This document shows, in pieces, positions 14,574 to 22,430 of a DNA stretch of 26,414 nt (position 1 is the stretch's first letter; each line of letters starts with the position of its first letter). Made by a program: the position numbers and the translations under genes. The notes below the pieces were generated by a model. It was not told the origin of the DNA. It saw nothing but the letters and a program-made list of their open reading frames with translations, and searched no databases. The stretch covers positions 1 to 26,414 of the forward strand of contig CAITYI010000351.1 in assembly GCA_903896585.1 (NCBI GenBank). The letters are read 5' to 3'. The DNA is from an uncultured bacterium. Its GTDB lineage: Bacteria; Actinomycetota; Actinomycetes; S36-B12.

Positions 14574-15343
14574 AATTCGGTCTCTCTTCATCCAGTGTGT
14601 ACCCCGAGTCGACCGCGGCTGCTTTTGAAATCGCAGCGACCACGGGGTACGACGGTGTCGAGGTCATGGTGGGTGTTGACTCCATGAGCCAGGACTCCAC
14701 CGTGTTACGAAATTTGGTGCAGCACTATCAAATACCGATTCTGTCTCTGCACGCCCCGTGTTTGCTGATCACGCAGCGGGTGTGGGGGACTGACTCATGG
14801 GGCAAATTGATCAAAGCCGATGAAGTTGCACAATTACTGGGCGCTGAAACAGTTGTGGTGCATCCGCCATTTCGCTGGCAGCGCGACTATGCCAAAAAAT
14901 TCGAATCCGGAATCGCCGAATTGAATGCGAATAGTCCGATTACCTTCACTGTGGAGAACATGTACCCATGGCGAGCTGGCCGTGGTTCGGTGCCCGCCTA
15001 CGCCCCCGATTGGGATATCCGCAAACATGACTATTCGAGTTTGACCCTGGACTTTTCCCACACCGCGGTGTCCCGGACCGACCCCCAGGACATGATTCGT
15101 GACTTGGGCAGTCGTTTAGGCCACATTCATTTGGCCGATGGCACCGATTCAGCGACTGATGAACACTTGGTGCCCGGCAGAGGAACCCAGCCACTGCCCG
15201 AGGCCTTGGCGTTATTGAAATCAACAGGTTTCGATGGTGCGGTAATCACCGAAATCTCCACTCATTCAGCGGTGACCCGAGAACAGCGCATTGCTGATAT
15301 CCGTGAGAGCCTAGAGTTCGGCCGAGCTCACCTGCTGGGCTGA
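14570..15343 (+). CDS. Sugar phosphate isomerase/epimerase (xylose-isomerase-like TIM barrel)
   Basis: The 257-residue protein has the AP-endonuclease-2/xylose-isomerase TIM-barrel pattern. Likely metal and catalytic residues fall at strand ends: H61 (SLHAP), H98 (VVHPPFRW), E129 (TVENMYPW), D161-H164 (LDFSHT), H187 (HIHLADG) and E228 (ITEIS). It corresponds by position and pattern to M. tuberculosis Rv0498, between ppx and proC. The ATG overlaps the TGA of the P-type ATPase. The substrate is unknown; members isomerise sugars or hydroxyacids, and an endonuclease role is less likely given the short length. Confidence 0.85.
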   Translation: MKFGLSSSSVYPESTAAAFEIAATTGYDGVEVMVGVDSMSQDSTVLRNLVQHYQIPILSLHAPCLLITQRVWGTDSWGKLIKADEVAQLLGAETVVVHPPFRWQRDYAKKFESGIAELNANSPITFTVENMYPWRAGRGSVPAYAPDWDIRKHDYSSLTLDFSHTAVSRTDPQDMIRDLGSRLGHIHLADGTDSATDEHLVPGRGTQPLPEALALLKSTGFDGAVITEISTHSAVTREQRIADIRESLEFGRAHLLG

Positions 15344-15365
15344 GTCACTTGAGTGGGAGGGAATT

Positions 15366-15968
15366 ATGGCGACGACTCCGAACTCGGGAGATCTCGGCGG
15401 AGTAATTAAAGCTGCCCGTGAAGCTTTCCTTGCCTCCGGTTACGCCCGAACCACGGTGAAGTCCATTGCGGCGGCCGCGGGTGTTGCCCCCACCGTCATT
15501 ACCAACCTTTACAACAACAAAGAAGCACTGTTCGCCGCCGCCATGGCATTGCCCTTTGATCCACAACGTGCAATTCCAGCGCTGGTTGCACCGGGAATAG
15601 ATGGTTTGGGTGAACGTATTGTCCGATCCACCTTCCAGTTGGTAGCTGACGAAAGTGTGCGAACAGACCTCGGCAAGGCGGCCGGCATGGTGCAGGGAAC
15701 CACCATTTCCGGGGTCGATGTTTTTGGTGTGATCAAGCCCCTGTCTGACTACTTTCAAACGGCGGTCATTGATCGAGTATTGGTTGCAGTGGGGATCCCC
15801 GACGCCCGCCTGCGCGGCGCGCTGATCAGTGCATATCTCTCGGGAATTATTGCGTACCGATACTTCCTGAAAGTGGAACCGCTGTCGTCTTTGCCGGAAG
15901 ATCAGGTTGTGGCCATGGTGGCACCGGTAATCCAAAACCTGATTGATCCCACGAAACCACTTCCATAA
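15366..15968 (+). CDS. TetR-family transcriptional regulator
   Basis: The 200-residue protein has an N-terminal helix-turn-helix (about residues 13-58: ARTTVKSIAAAAGVAPTVITNLYNNKEALF split across two helices) and an alpha-helical ligand-binding domain of typical size. The ATG follows a GGGAGG ribosome site at good spacing. It sits 22 bp after the sugar isomerase and 36 bp before proC on the same strand, so it may be part of the operon. The ligand and target are not readable; no clear palindrome was found in the short flanking gaps. Confidence 0.9.
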   Translation: MATTPNSGDLGGVIKAAREAFLASGYARTTVKSIAAAAGVAPTVITNLYNNKEALFAAAMALPFDPQRAIPALVAPGIDGLGERIVRSTFQLVADESVRTDLGKAAGMVQGTTISGVDVFGVIKPLSDYFQTAVIDRVLVAVGIPDARLRGALISAYLSGIIAYRYFLKVEPLSSLPEDQVVAMVAPVIQNLIDPTKPLP

Positions 15969-16004
15969 ACACATCTGCCTGCGCCCGTATGGCAGGCTGA
16001 GGGT

Positions 16005-16835
16005 ATGTCGGACTCACCAGCCAATAGGGTCAACGCGACAACCATTGGGATCATTGGCACGGGATCCATGGGTCAAGCGCTCATTGCCGGCTGGTCGAAC
16101 AAGGTGCACCGGATTGTGGCCGTGGTGCGGGATAAACCGAAGTATGCCCCCCTTGAAGCCGAATACACCGAACATTTACTTACCGTTACCGAAGACCGCG
16201 CGGTTCTCACCGAGTGCTCGGTCGTGGTGGTGGCGATCAAACCACAAATGATTCGGGAGATTCTTCATGAATTCTCCACTTTCATTGCCCCAGGAACGGT
16301 GGTTATTTCAGTTGCCGCGGGGATCACCACCGAGTTCATCGGCCGGGTATTTCCCAATACTGATCAAATAATTCGAGCCATGCCGAACACACCTTCGATT
16401 ATTGGGAAAGGTGTGACCGGCGTGAGCGGATCACCCGAATGCACCCGCGAATCCCTGGATGTTGCTTGTGAATTAATGTCCTCCGTCGGTGTTGTGGTGG
16501 AAGTTCCGGAGTCCCAACAAAATGCACTTGCTGCGGTGAGCGGCAGCGGCCCTGCGTACCTGTTTTATCTGGCGCAGTATTTGCTTCAGGGAGCTCATGA
16601 ACTCGGCCTCGACCCAGCGACCGCCGAAGAATTAGTGCGCCAAACTCTATTGGGGTCGGCTGATCTTCTCGCTACATCCGCGATGTCACCCATTGCCTTG
16701 CGTCAACAGGTGACATCTCCCGGTGGCATGACGGCGGCAGCCATGCAGGTCCTTGATGATTCACACGTTGGCCCCGCAGTAGTTGCAGCGTTGGCACGCG
16801 GAACCGAGCGTGCCAACGAACTTGGGTCCCCATGA
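16005..16835 (+). CDS. proC: Pyrroline-5-carboxylate reductase
   Basis: ProC catalyses the last step of proline synthesis, reducing pyrroline-5-carboxylate with NAD(P)H. The 276-residue protein has the Rossmann motif GIIGTGSMG (residues 15-23), IKPQ, SVAAGIT, MPNTPSIIGKGVTGV, and the C-terminal family signature AVSGSGPAYLF followed by QTLLGSADLL and TSPGGMTAAAMQVLD. A GAGGG lies just before the ATG. The stop overlaps the acuC start (ATGA). The position before bldC matches M. tuberculosis Rv0500, with acuC interposed. Confidence 0.96.
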   Translation: MSDSPANRVNATTIGIIGTGSMGQALIAGWSNKVHRIVAVVRDKPKYAPLEAEYTEHLLTVTEDRAVLTECSVVVVAIKPQMIREILHEFSTFIAPGTVVISVAAGITTEFIGRVFPNTDQIIRAMPNTPSIIGKGVTGVSGSPECTRESLDVACELMSSVGVVVEVPESQQNALAAVSGSGPAYLFYLAQYLLQGAHELGLDPATAEELVRQTLLGSADLLATSAMSPIALRQQVTSPGGMTAAAMQVLDDSHVGPAVVAALARGTERANELGSP

Positions 16836-18031
16836 CACTGTCGCACCCAGCGGCACTATTTATTCCGTGGAATGAAGACTTGGCCGAGTACAACCTTGGA
16901 CCAACTCACCCCTTGGCGCCGATTCGCGTTCAATTGGCCATGCAGCTGGCCAAGGAGTTGGGTGTTCTTGATGATCTCGAACTGACCTCGGATTTCCCGC
17001 TGGCCACCGATGAACAGCTCTTACGCGTGCACACACCGGAGTTGATCGCAGCGGTCAAACAAGCTTCCCATGACCCACACTTTTTTTCTGCCGAGCACGG
17101 ACTCGGTACATCAGATGACCCCGTGTTCGCGAACATGCATCGAGCTGCCGCGAGGGTTGCCGGGGCCACAACGGCGGCCGCCGTGGCCGTCTGGACGGGT
17201 GACGCAGAGCATGCGGTGAACCTCGCAGGTGGACTTCACCACGGCCATGCAAATTCTGCCGCGGGCTTTTGCGTCTACAACGATATTGCGGTTGCGATTG
17301 CCGAATTACTCGACCGGGGTGCGAAGCGGATCGCATACATCGACATTGATGCTCACCACGGCGATGGCGTGCAAGAGATCTTCTGGAATGATCCCCGTGT
17401 CCTCACAATTTCCATTCACGAAAGCCCCAGATCCCTATTTCCAGGTACCGGCGACCCAAGTGAGATCGGTGGGCCCGATGCACTCGGTAGTGCGGTCAAC
17501 ATTGCCCTTCCTGCAGGAACCGGGGATCAAGGATTCCTGCGGGCATTTTCGGCGGTGGTTCCCCCGGTTGTAAACGCATTTGCCCCCGAAATCATTATTT
17601 GTCAAAACGGTGCCGATTCACATGCGGAGGATCCGCTCACCCACCTCACTTTGTCCGTCGACGGTCAGCTCAGCGCCTATCAAGCGGTACATCGACTAGC
17701 ACATGCTCATGGAGGCAAGTTGGTGTCCGTCGGCGGTGGAGGCTATGACCTTTTCAATGCCGTTCCTCGGTCGTGGGCGCATTTGATCGCAGTTATGGCT
17801 GGTAAGCCGGTGGCGAAATCCACACCGGTTCCCGACTCATTTATTGAATATGTCAGGGCACTCACGGGTTCGGCGATTACCCCGGTCATGACCGATGGTG
17901 CCGAGCCATGGGCAAAACCCATTGAGCAAGGATTTAACCCGAAAAATCCAGTCGATGAGGCAATCATGCAGACTCGGTTGGCTGTCTTTCCGTACTACGA
18001 AATCGACCCCGAGGTTAACTCCTGGTTCTAG
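16832..18031 (+). CDS. acuC: Acetoin utilization protein AcuC (histone-deacetylase family)
   Basis: The 399-residue arginase/deacetylase-fold enzyme carries the charge-relay His pair in GGLHHGHANSAAGFCVYND (H136-H137), zinc ligands in YIDIDAHHGDGVQ (D173, H175) and NGADSHAEDPL, and the catalytic-loop GGGGYD. AcuC-type enzymes remove acetyl groups from lysines; in Bacillus the target is acetyl-CoA synthetase. No acuA acetyltransferase or acs gene is adjacent. The ATG overlaps the proC TGA by 4 nt, so it is co-translated with proC. The link to acetoin through the exported decarboxylase about 10 kb away is only suggestive. Confidence 0.93.
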   Translation: MTLSHPAALFIPWNEDLAEYNLGPTHPLAPIRVQLAMQLAKELGVLDDLELTSDFPLATDEQLLRVHTPELIAAVKQASHDPHFFSAEHGLGTSDDPVFANMHRAAARVAGATTAAAVAVWTGDAEHAVNLAGGLHHGHANSAAGFCVYNDIAVAIAELLDRGAKRIAYIDIDAHHGDGVQEIFWNDPRVLTISIHESPRSLFPGTGDPSEIGGPDALGSAVNIALPAGTGDQGFLRAFSAVVPPVVNAFAPEIIICQNGADSHAEDPLTHLTLSVDGQLSAYQAVHRLAHAHGGKLVSVGGGGYDLFNAVPRSWAHLIAVMAGKPVAKSTPVPDSFIEYVRALTGSAITPVMTDGAEPWAKPIEQGFNPKNPVDEAIMQTRLAVFPYYEIDPEVNSWF

Positions 18032-18044
18032 TGCGGTGGACCCC

Positions 18045-18076
18045 CCGATTAAACTATTTTTCGGTATCGGGTCACA
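18045..18076 (+). terminator. Weak inverted repeat after acuC
   Basis: CCCGAT and ATCGGG face each other across a roughly 16-nt AT-rich stretch about 15 bp past the acuC stop. The loop is long, and the element is only a candidate end of the proC-acuC transcript. No other clear element is seen up to the bldC ribosome site. Confidence 0.25.
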
Positions 18077-18202
18077 TGAACCTCCATTCACCCACTAAGG
18101 TTTGGGAAGCGATTAATGAAGACAGGTAGCAACTGCGCTGAATTTTAATTGCACCGATGTACACGAATCGACCGGCACAAAATTTATTATCAGGAGAGAT
18201 GT

Positions 18203-18400
18203 ATGGCTACTTCGGCATTTGGCGATGTTCGATTTTTGACTGTTGCAGAGGTGGCGTCTGTAATGCGCGTCTCCAAGATGACCGTGTATCGCTTGGTGCA
18301 CAACGGAGAACTCCCTGCGGTCCGGGTAGGACGTTCTTTCCGAGTACCCGAGCAGGCAGTGCAGGACTACCTTCGCGACTCGTATGTCGAGACCGCATAA
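18203..18400 (+). CDS. bldC: BldC-like MerR-type small DNA-binding protein
   Basis: The chosen start is ATG 18203, 5 nt after AGGAGA; an upstream frame from 18149 is not needed. The 65-residue protein is a lone winged helix of the MerR/excisionase type: FLTVAEVASVMRVSKMTVYRLVHNGELPAVRVGRSFRVPEQAVQDYL, written here as one domain spanning residues 11-57. BldC controls developmental timing in Streptomyces and binds DNA cooperatively as head-to-tail oligomers. In many actinobacteria, including non-sporulating ones such as mycobacteria (Rv0500A), it lies between proC and bS22, as here. A targeting role in this organism cannot be read from sequence. Confidence 0.93.
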   Translation: MATSAFGDVRFLTVAEVASVMRVSKMTVYRLVHNGELPAVRVGRSFRVPEQAVQDYLRDSYVETA

Positions 18401-18422
18401 CTCGTTTTTCCAAGGGGTCCGC

Positions 18423-18438
18423 TCCGGTCCAAACCGGA
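18423..18438 (+). promoter_or_regulatory. Hairpin downstream of bldC
   Basis: TCCGGT and ACCGGA form a perfect 6-bp stem with a CCAA loop, the first of three hairpins between bldC and the bS22 gene. There is no T-run after it. Confidence 0.4.
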
Positions 18439-18453
18439 ACAGATAGACTCCTC

Positions 18454-18499
18454 TTCGTTCGCGAAAAGCCTTCGCGTTCGTTCGCGAAAAGGATTCGCG
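18454..18499 (+). repeat. Two 23-bp tandem repeats, each a hairpin, before the bS22 gene
   Basis: Units 18454-18476 and 18477-18499 differ at only two positions (CC versus GA in the loop). Each contains CGCGAA-N5-TTCGCG, a perfect 6-bp stem. The second is followed by AATTTTCTTTT (18501-18511), so it has the form of an intrinsic terminator placed 30 nt before the bS22 start. An attenuator or stabiliser between bldC and bS22 is plausible. Confidence 0.6.
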
Positions 18500-18529
18500 T
18501 AATTTTCTTTTAGTCACAAAGGATCGTTA

Positions 18530-18628
18530 ATGGGCTCAGTAATTAAAAAACGTCGTAAGCGGATGGCGAAGAAGAAGCATCGCAAACTGCTGCGTCGTAC
18601 GAGAGTCCAGCGCAGAAACAAGAAGTAA
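18530..18628 (+). CDS. Ribosomal protein bS22 (AURKAIP1/COX24-like)
   Basis: The 32-residue open frame MGSVIKKRRKRMAKKKHRKL... ends in RRTRVQRRNKK. It is nearly identical to the tiny basic protein bS22 seen in mycobacterial 30S ribosomes and encoded next to bldC (Rv0500B). About two thirds of the residues are Lys or Arg, consistent with rRNA binding. An AAAGGA ribosome site lies about 6-7 nt before the ATG. It is 3 nt ahead of the acyltransferase gene, so these are co-transcribed. The gene is easily missed because of its length. Confidence 0.92.
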   Translation: MGSVIKKRRKRMAKKKHRKLLRRTRVQRRNKK

Positions 18629-18631
18629 TCC

Positions 18632-19384
18632 GTGGCCGCGGGATCAGCGTCTTCGCTCCCCTCGGCTCTGGGCCGCGAGTTGACCGAGAAACTCCTCAGC
18701 CCGATCTACACCGAGTGGTTCCGAACCAGCGTTCGCGGTGCCGAAAATATCCCCACCAGCGGGCCAGCCCTTGTAGTGGCCAATCATGCAGGTGCATTTG
18801 CTATTGACGGACTGATCACCATGCTGGCCGTCGCCAAGAACACCGAACGCACATTGCGAGTTTTGGGTGCGGATTTCCTCTTCCATCTTGGGGTCAACAA
18901 CTTCCTGGACGAACTCGGTGTTCGTCCGGCCACACCGTCTGTTGCGCGCGAGTTATTAGAGTCAGGAGAACTCGTAGGTGTGTGGCCCGAGGGCGTGCGT
19001 GGGGTGGCAAAAACTTTCGATCAACGTTACCGGCTCCAGAGATTTGGTCGCGGCGGATTTGCCCGTCTGGCAAGTGAACTCGCGGTAGAAATAATCCCTA
19101 CGGCAATTATCGGTTCCGAGGAAACGTACCCACTGGTTGGACGTGTCTCGGGTCTGTTGAACTGGGCAGGTCTGCCGTACCTGCCGGTCACACCGACTTT
19201 CCCCGCACTCGGTCCGCTGGGGCTAATTCCCTTTCCCGCAAAGTGGAGTGTCACATTCGGTGAACCCATGATCCCGCCGAGTGATTCATCGGTAATTTCG
19301 GCCTTTGATTTCACCGACCAGGTTCAGGCCACCATTCGGAGCATGCTCCTTTCCGGATTAGAACATCGAGAAAGGATTTTCTAG
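18632..19384 (+). CDS. Lysophospholipid acyltransferase-family protein (Rv0502-like)
   Basis: The 250-residue protein resembles PlsC/DGAT-like acyltransferases. The acyl-acceptor block is VVANHAGAFAIDG, where the His-to-Asp spacing is wider than the usual HX4D, as in the Rv0502 group. A second block is GVWPEGVRG (EGxR), and a later hydrophobic IIPTAIIGSEETYPL strand matches block IV. It would transfer acyl chains to a glycerol or lysolipid acceptor at the membrane. GTG 18632 follows the bS22 stop by 3 nt, without its own strong ribosome site. In mycobacteria and Streptomyces a galE-like gene separates bS22 from this gene; here it is absent. Confidence 0.85.
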   Translation: MAAGSASSLPSALGRELTEKLLSPIYTEWFRTSVRGAENIPTSGPALVVANHAGAFAIDGLITMLAVAKNTERTLRVLGADFLFHLGVNNFLDELGVRPATPSVARELLESGELVGVWPEGVRGVAKTFDQRYRLQRFGRGGFARLASELAVEIIPTAIIGSEETYPLVGRVSGLLNWAGLPYLPVTPTFPALGPLGLIPFPAKWSVTFGEPMIPPSDSSVISAFDFTDQVQATIRSMLLSGLEHRERIF

Positions 19385-19400
19385 GCTGGGGTTTTCTCAC

Positions 19401-20276
19401 CTACCTGCGGGCAAGCCGGCCGAACAGATAGCCCGCTGCTAAGCCGAGGGCGATTCCGCTTGCTGCGGAGCTCGCGGGAAGGGCGTATTCGCGCACATGC
19501 GCTCGGCGGCGGAAATCGGCGATATTCCACCCCATCTCCCTTGCGTAGGAACGCAGTTCCGAATCAGGATTAACGGCGGTGGGATGGCCGACACTCGAGA
19601 GCATTGGTACATCATTGGATGAATCTGAGTAGGCCGAACATTGGCTCAGGTCTAATCCTTCGCTGACGGCGAGGGCCCGGACCGCCTCTGCCTTGGCAAG
19701 GCCGTGCAGCGGGTAGCCATCAAGTCGCCCGGTGTAAATGCCGTTGTGTGACTCCGCGACGGTGCCTAAAGCTCCCGTCAAACCCAGTCGGCGAGCAAGA
19801 ATCTCGGCAAGTTCCACCGGCGTCGCAGTCACCAACCACACTTCTTGGCCGGCGTCTAAATGTTTCTGGGCGAGAGCCAAGGACCCAGGGATCAACTTGT
19901 CCACCATGTTTTGATCAAAAACCAATTCACCGAGGCGAATCAATTCCTCAACATTTCGCCCCTGAACAAAAGCCAAAGCGGCTTCGGTGGCTGAAGCAAC
20001 ATCCTCCGGATCCTCAGAACCCGATAAAACAAACTTGAGTTGCTTGACCCCGAATCCCCAGATTTCCCGACCGCTGAAGTATTTCATTTTGGCCAGTCCT
20101 GAGGCGAAATGAAATAGTGAAGAGCCGCGCATAATCGTGTTATCGACATCGAAAAAGGCTGCCGCCTTGGTTTCGCTCTGAGGGCGATCCCCATGTGCCT
20201 TGGCCGCGGCAGCGGCGCCTGAGCGCCGATACTTAGAAAGTACATTGGCTGCGGCAGTTGAATCGGGAAGAGCCAT
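19401..20276 (-). CDS. HAD-IB family hydrolase (SerB1/Rv0505c-like), membrane-anchored
   Basis: The 291-residue HAD phosphatase has motif I FFDVDNTIMRGSS (D43, D45), motif II VTATP, a Lys-containing motif III (LAKAEAVRAL) and motif IV YSDSSNDVPML. The helical cap (about residues 52-150) is of the phosphoserine-phosphatase-like IB type. A hydrophobic Ala/Gly-rich segment at the C-terminus (about residues 269-287), followed by RLARR, probably anchors it to the membrane. The substrate may be a phospholipid head group or a phosphoserine-like compound. It is convergent with the acyltransferase gene, 16 bp away. The mycobacterial Rv0505c gene is similarly placed. Confidence 0.85.
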   Translation of the reverse strand: MALPDSTAAANVLSKYRRSGAAAAAKAHGDRPQSETKAAAFFDVDNTIMRGSSLFHFASGLAKMKYFSGREIWGFGVKQLKFVLSGSEDPEDVASATEAALAFVQGRNVEELIRLGELVFDQNMVDKLIPGSLALAQKHLDAGQEVWLVTATPVELAEILARRLGLTGALGTVAESHNGIYTGRLDGYPLHGLAKAEAVRALAVSEGLDLSQCSAYSDSSNDVPMLSSVGHPTAVNPDSELRSYAREMGWNIADFRRRAHVREYALPASSAASGIALGLAAGYLFGRLARR

Positions 20277-20359
20277 GGTGAGAGAGTACCTAATTGCTAA
20301 GTCGGGATGGGAGAAAAGGGGTTCGATAACCGGGTGAGAGTGCTGGATCCAAGAGCCGG

Positions 20360-21949
20360 GTGTGCCAGACTCAGGTTGTGAACTCCACGATCAGGGTGAC
20401 ATCGGTTTCGGATTTCCTCAGCATCTCTGCTGCCCGAGACCCACAGCGGGTTGCCCTCGTGGATTCCGCCACGGGAGAAAGGCTGACGTACTCGGAACTG
20501 GATGAACGAGTTACTTCCACCGCTCAGGTCCTGATGGACCGCGGATTGCTTTCTGCTCGGGTCGGGGATCGAGTGGCGATCTTGTTGGGAAACTCTGCTG
20601 ATTTCGTGCTCAGCTACTTCGCGGTCATTCGTGCAGGTTTGGTGGCGGTGCCGCTCAATCCCGGATACACGGTGAGTGAACTGTCCCAAATCATGCAGCA
20701 GTGCGATGCCCGATTATTGATAGTTGACTCTGCAACCGGTGAATTGGGTGTGACTTCCGCGAGTGATTCCTGCACTGTTGTTTTTTGCGATGAAGTAATC
20801 ACTGAACGAGAAACCTTGCGCGGATTCCTCAAGCAATCACTTCGCTCCCTAGTGCGCGGGAAAGCACCCAGCACCACAGTTTTTCCGGAAGTGGCCCCCG
20901 ATGATCTCGCACTTTTGCTTTTCACTTCGGGTTCAGATGGTGATCCCAAAGGTGTCATGCTTACCCACGAGAACTTGGTAAGCAATGTTCAGGCCCTTAC
21001 AGATTTGCGTAATCCGCCAACGGTGAGTGCTGAAGACACGGTGCTGGCGGTCCTTCCACTTTTCCATGTTTATGGCCTAAATACCGTGTTGGCATTAGCG
21101 ATTTCTGCAGGTGCCGGGATTGTGTTGCTGGATCGATTTGATCCGGTGGGATCACTAGAGATTATTTCCCGCGAGCATGTCACTACCGTTGCGGGAGCTC
21201 CAGCCATGTATCTCATGTGGTCCCGAGTTCCCTCGGTCCGTGAGGCAATGCGTCCCATTCGAATGCTTTCAAGTGGCGGCGCCCCGCTACCTCCTGAAAT
21301 TTTCAACCGATTTGAAGAACTCACCGGCATGCGGATTTATGAAGGCTACGGCATGACAGAAACGTCTCCCGTTATTACATCGACGGTGGTGGATGGCCGA
21401 GCAATTGCCGGGAGTGTTGGTTTGCCTATTCCGGGAATGGAAATCAAAATCATGGCGGATTCAGGCGAAGAAGCCGAGCATGGTGATCCGGGTGAAATTT
21501 GGGTGCGCGGTCCCGGCGTGTTCCACGGTTATTGGCCCGATCATTCCAATGGCCCCGATTCCAATGGTTGGTTTGGAACGGGTGACATTGGTTTGCTTGA
21601 TGAAAGTGGGGCATTGCGATTGGTAGATCGCCGCCGCGAGGTGATAATTGTGAACGGATTCAATGTCTTTCCGCGTGAAGTTGAAATTGTGTTGGAAGGA
21701 ATCGATGGTGTTACCGAAGCGGCAGTTCTCGGCCGATCCGATTCAGAAACCGGCGAAGCGGTTACGGCTCTGGTAGTGCTTCGGCCCGGAACAGCTCTCA
21801 CATCAGATGAAATCATTGAGATCGCAGCGCAATCACTTGCCCGGTTTAAATGTCCGCAGGAGGTGCGCATTGTGGAAAGCCTCCCGCGATCGGCAACGGG
21901 TAAAATTGCCAAGGGTCGACTGCGCGAGGTTTATGAACTTGATCTCTAG
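20360..21949 (+). CDS. AMP-dependent acyl-CoA synthetase/ligase
   Basis: The 529-residue ANL-superfamily enzyme activates a carboxylic acid to acyl-AMP and then an acyl-CoA. Core motifs are LLLFTSGSDGDPKGVMLTH (phosphate loop, with Asp where Thr or Ser is usual), PLFHVYGLN, SGGAPLPPEIF, EGYGMTETSPV, GWFGTGDIG, NGFNVFPREVE and the C-terminal catalytic Lys in PRSATGKIAKG. The substrate, probably a fatty or aromatic acid, cannot be read. The start is uncertain: GTG 20360, 20378 and 20396 are all in frame; the first is preceded by AAGAG. It diverges from the HAD gene and is followed by the leader/glutaredoxin pair. Confidence 0.9.
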   Translation: MCQTQVVNSTIRVTSVSDFLSISAARDPQRVALVDSATGERLTYSELDERVTSTAQVLMDRGLLSARVGDRVAILLGNSADFVLSYFAVIRAGLVAVPLNPGYTVSELSQIMQQCDARLLIVDSATGELGVTSASDSCTVVFCDEVITERETLRGFLKQSLRSLVRGKAPSTTVFPEVAPDDLALLLFTSGSDGDPKGVMLTHENLVSNVQALTDLRNPPTVSAEDTVLAVLPLFHVYGLNTVLALAISAGAGIVLLDRFDPVGSLEIISREHVTTVAGAPAMYLMWSRVPSVREAMRPIRMLSSGGAPLPPEIFNRFEELTGMRIYEGYGMTETSPVITSTVVDGRAIAGSVGLPIPGMEIKIMADSGEEAEHGDPGEIWVRGPGVFHGYWPDHSNGPDSNGWFGTGDIGLLDESGALRLVDRRREVIIVNGFNVFPREVEIVLEGIDGVTEAAVLGRSDSETGEAVTALVVLRPGTALTSDEIIEIAAQSLARFKCPQEVRIVESLPRSATGKIAKGRLREVYELDL

Positions 21950-21967
21950 CCGTCCACTGACCGTGTC

Positions 21968-22027
21968 ATGAATATTGAACTCACCCCCTCGTCATTTTCA
22001 TTGTCATTTTCATTGTCATTGCCATGA
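21968..22027 (+). CDS. Possible leader peptide encoded by hexamer repeats
   Basis: A 19-residue frame, MNIELTPSSFSLSFSLSLP, ends with a TGA overlapping the ATG of the next gene (ATGA at 22024). Its 3' half is five TCATTK hexamers. The glutaredoxin-like gene has no ribosome site because the repeat occupies that place, so translation of the leader could bring ribosomes to it. The ATG itself has no strong ribosome site, so expression is unproven. Confidence 0.35.
   Translation: MNIELTPSSFSLSFSLSLP
21992..22021 (+). repeat. Five TCATTK hexamers directly before the glutaredoxin-like gene
   Basis: The units are TCATTT, TCATTG, TCATTT, TCATTG and TCATTG. The array ends 2 bp before ATG 22024 and replaces the ribosome-binding site. 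Repeat-number changes by slippage would keep the leader frame but alter its length. Confidence 0.75.
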
Positions 22028-22260
22028 TCATTGAGCTGATTGGTCGACCGGGTTGCCATCTGTGTTTAGATGCAGAATCGGTGGTGGCTGTCGTGTGCGC
22101 AGAGGCGGGCTTGGAATTCACTGTTCGGTCAATTGACGATGACCCTGAGTTGGCCGATCTGTACTGGGAGCGGATCCCGGTTCTTCTCATTGATGGCGAA
22201 ATTTTTGACTTCTGGCGGGTCAATGAAGTTCGGTTGCGGGCAAAGCTGCTCCCTCAATAA
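22024..22260 (+). CDS. Glutaredoxin-like thioredoxin-fold protein
   Basis: The 78-residue protein has the glutaredoxin-like fold, with a C-x-x-C active site near the N-terminus (GRPGCHLC, C11 and C14) and a WERIPVLLIDGE segment holding the cis-Pro. It matches the short DUF836/Grx-like proteins placed before hemA in actinobacteria (Rv0508). It probably reduces protein disulfides in the cytoplasm. Its ATG overlaps the leader-peptide TGA. Start choice is constrained because the first codons give a normal beta strand (MIIELIGRPG). Confidence 0.85.
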   Translation: MIIELIGRPGCHLCLDAESVVAVVCAEAGLEFTVRSIDDDPELADLYWERIPVLLIDGEIFDFWRVNEVRLRAKLLPQ

Positions 22261-22269
22261 TCCGATAAA

Positions 22270-22285
22270 CGGACGATAACGTCCG
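22270..22285 (+). terminator. Hairpin after the glutaredoxin-like gene
   Basis: CGGACG and CGTCCG form a perfect 6-bp stem around ATAA, 10 nt after the stop, followed by GTAATATTT. It separates the gene from the rex promoter region. The remaining bases to 22430 show no clear Rex-type TTGTGAA-N4-TTCACAA operator. Confidence 0.45.
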
Positions 22286-22430
22286 GTAATATTTGGAATG
22301 TTCCCATGTGCATCAATAGAGTACGCGCGTTACCTGATTAGACCCGCCAGTTAAATCGAACACCACCGAAACCATCTTTACCAAATGCATCATCATCGAA
22401 ATTATTAGACATACCGAGGTAGACCAGACC

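Noticed and set aside
15345..15974. Minus-strand frame of 209 codons over the TetR gene
   Set aside because: It is the mirror of the TetR reading frame, with a Cys/His/Gly-rich composition typical of antisense frames.
22385..22408. Mini-frame MHHHRNY upstream of rex
   Set aside because: Three His codons in a row look like an attenuator leader, but there is no ribosome site, no terminator pair, and no link between His and Rex; chance is likely.
22286..22430. Search for a Rex operator for autoregulation
   Set aside because: No TTGTGAA-N4-TTCACAA-like palindrome was seen in the gap before rex.
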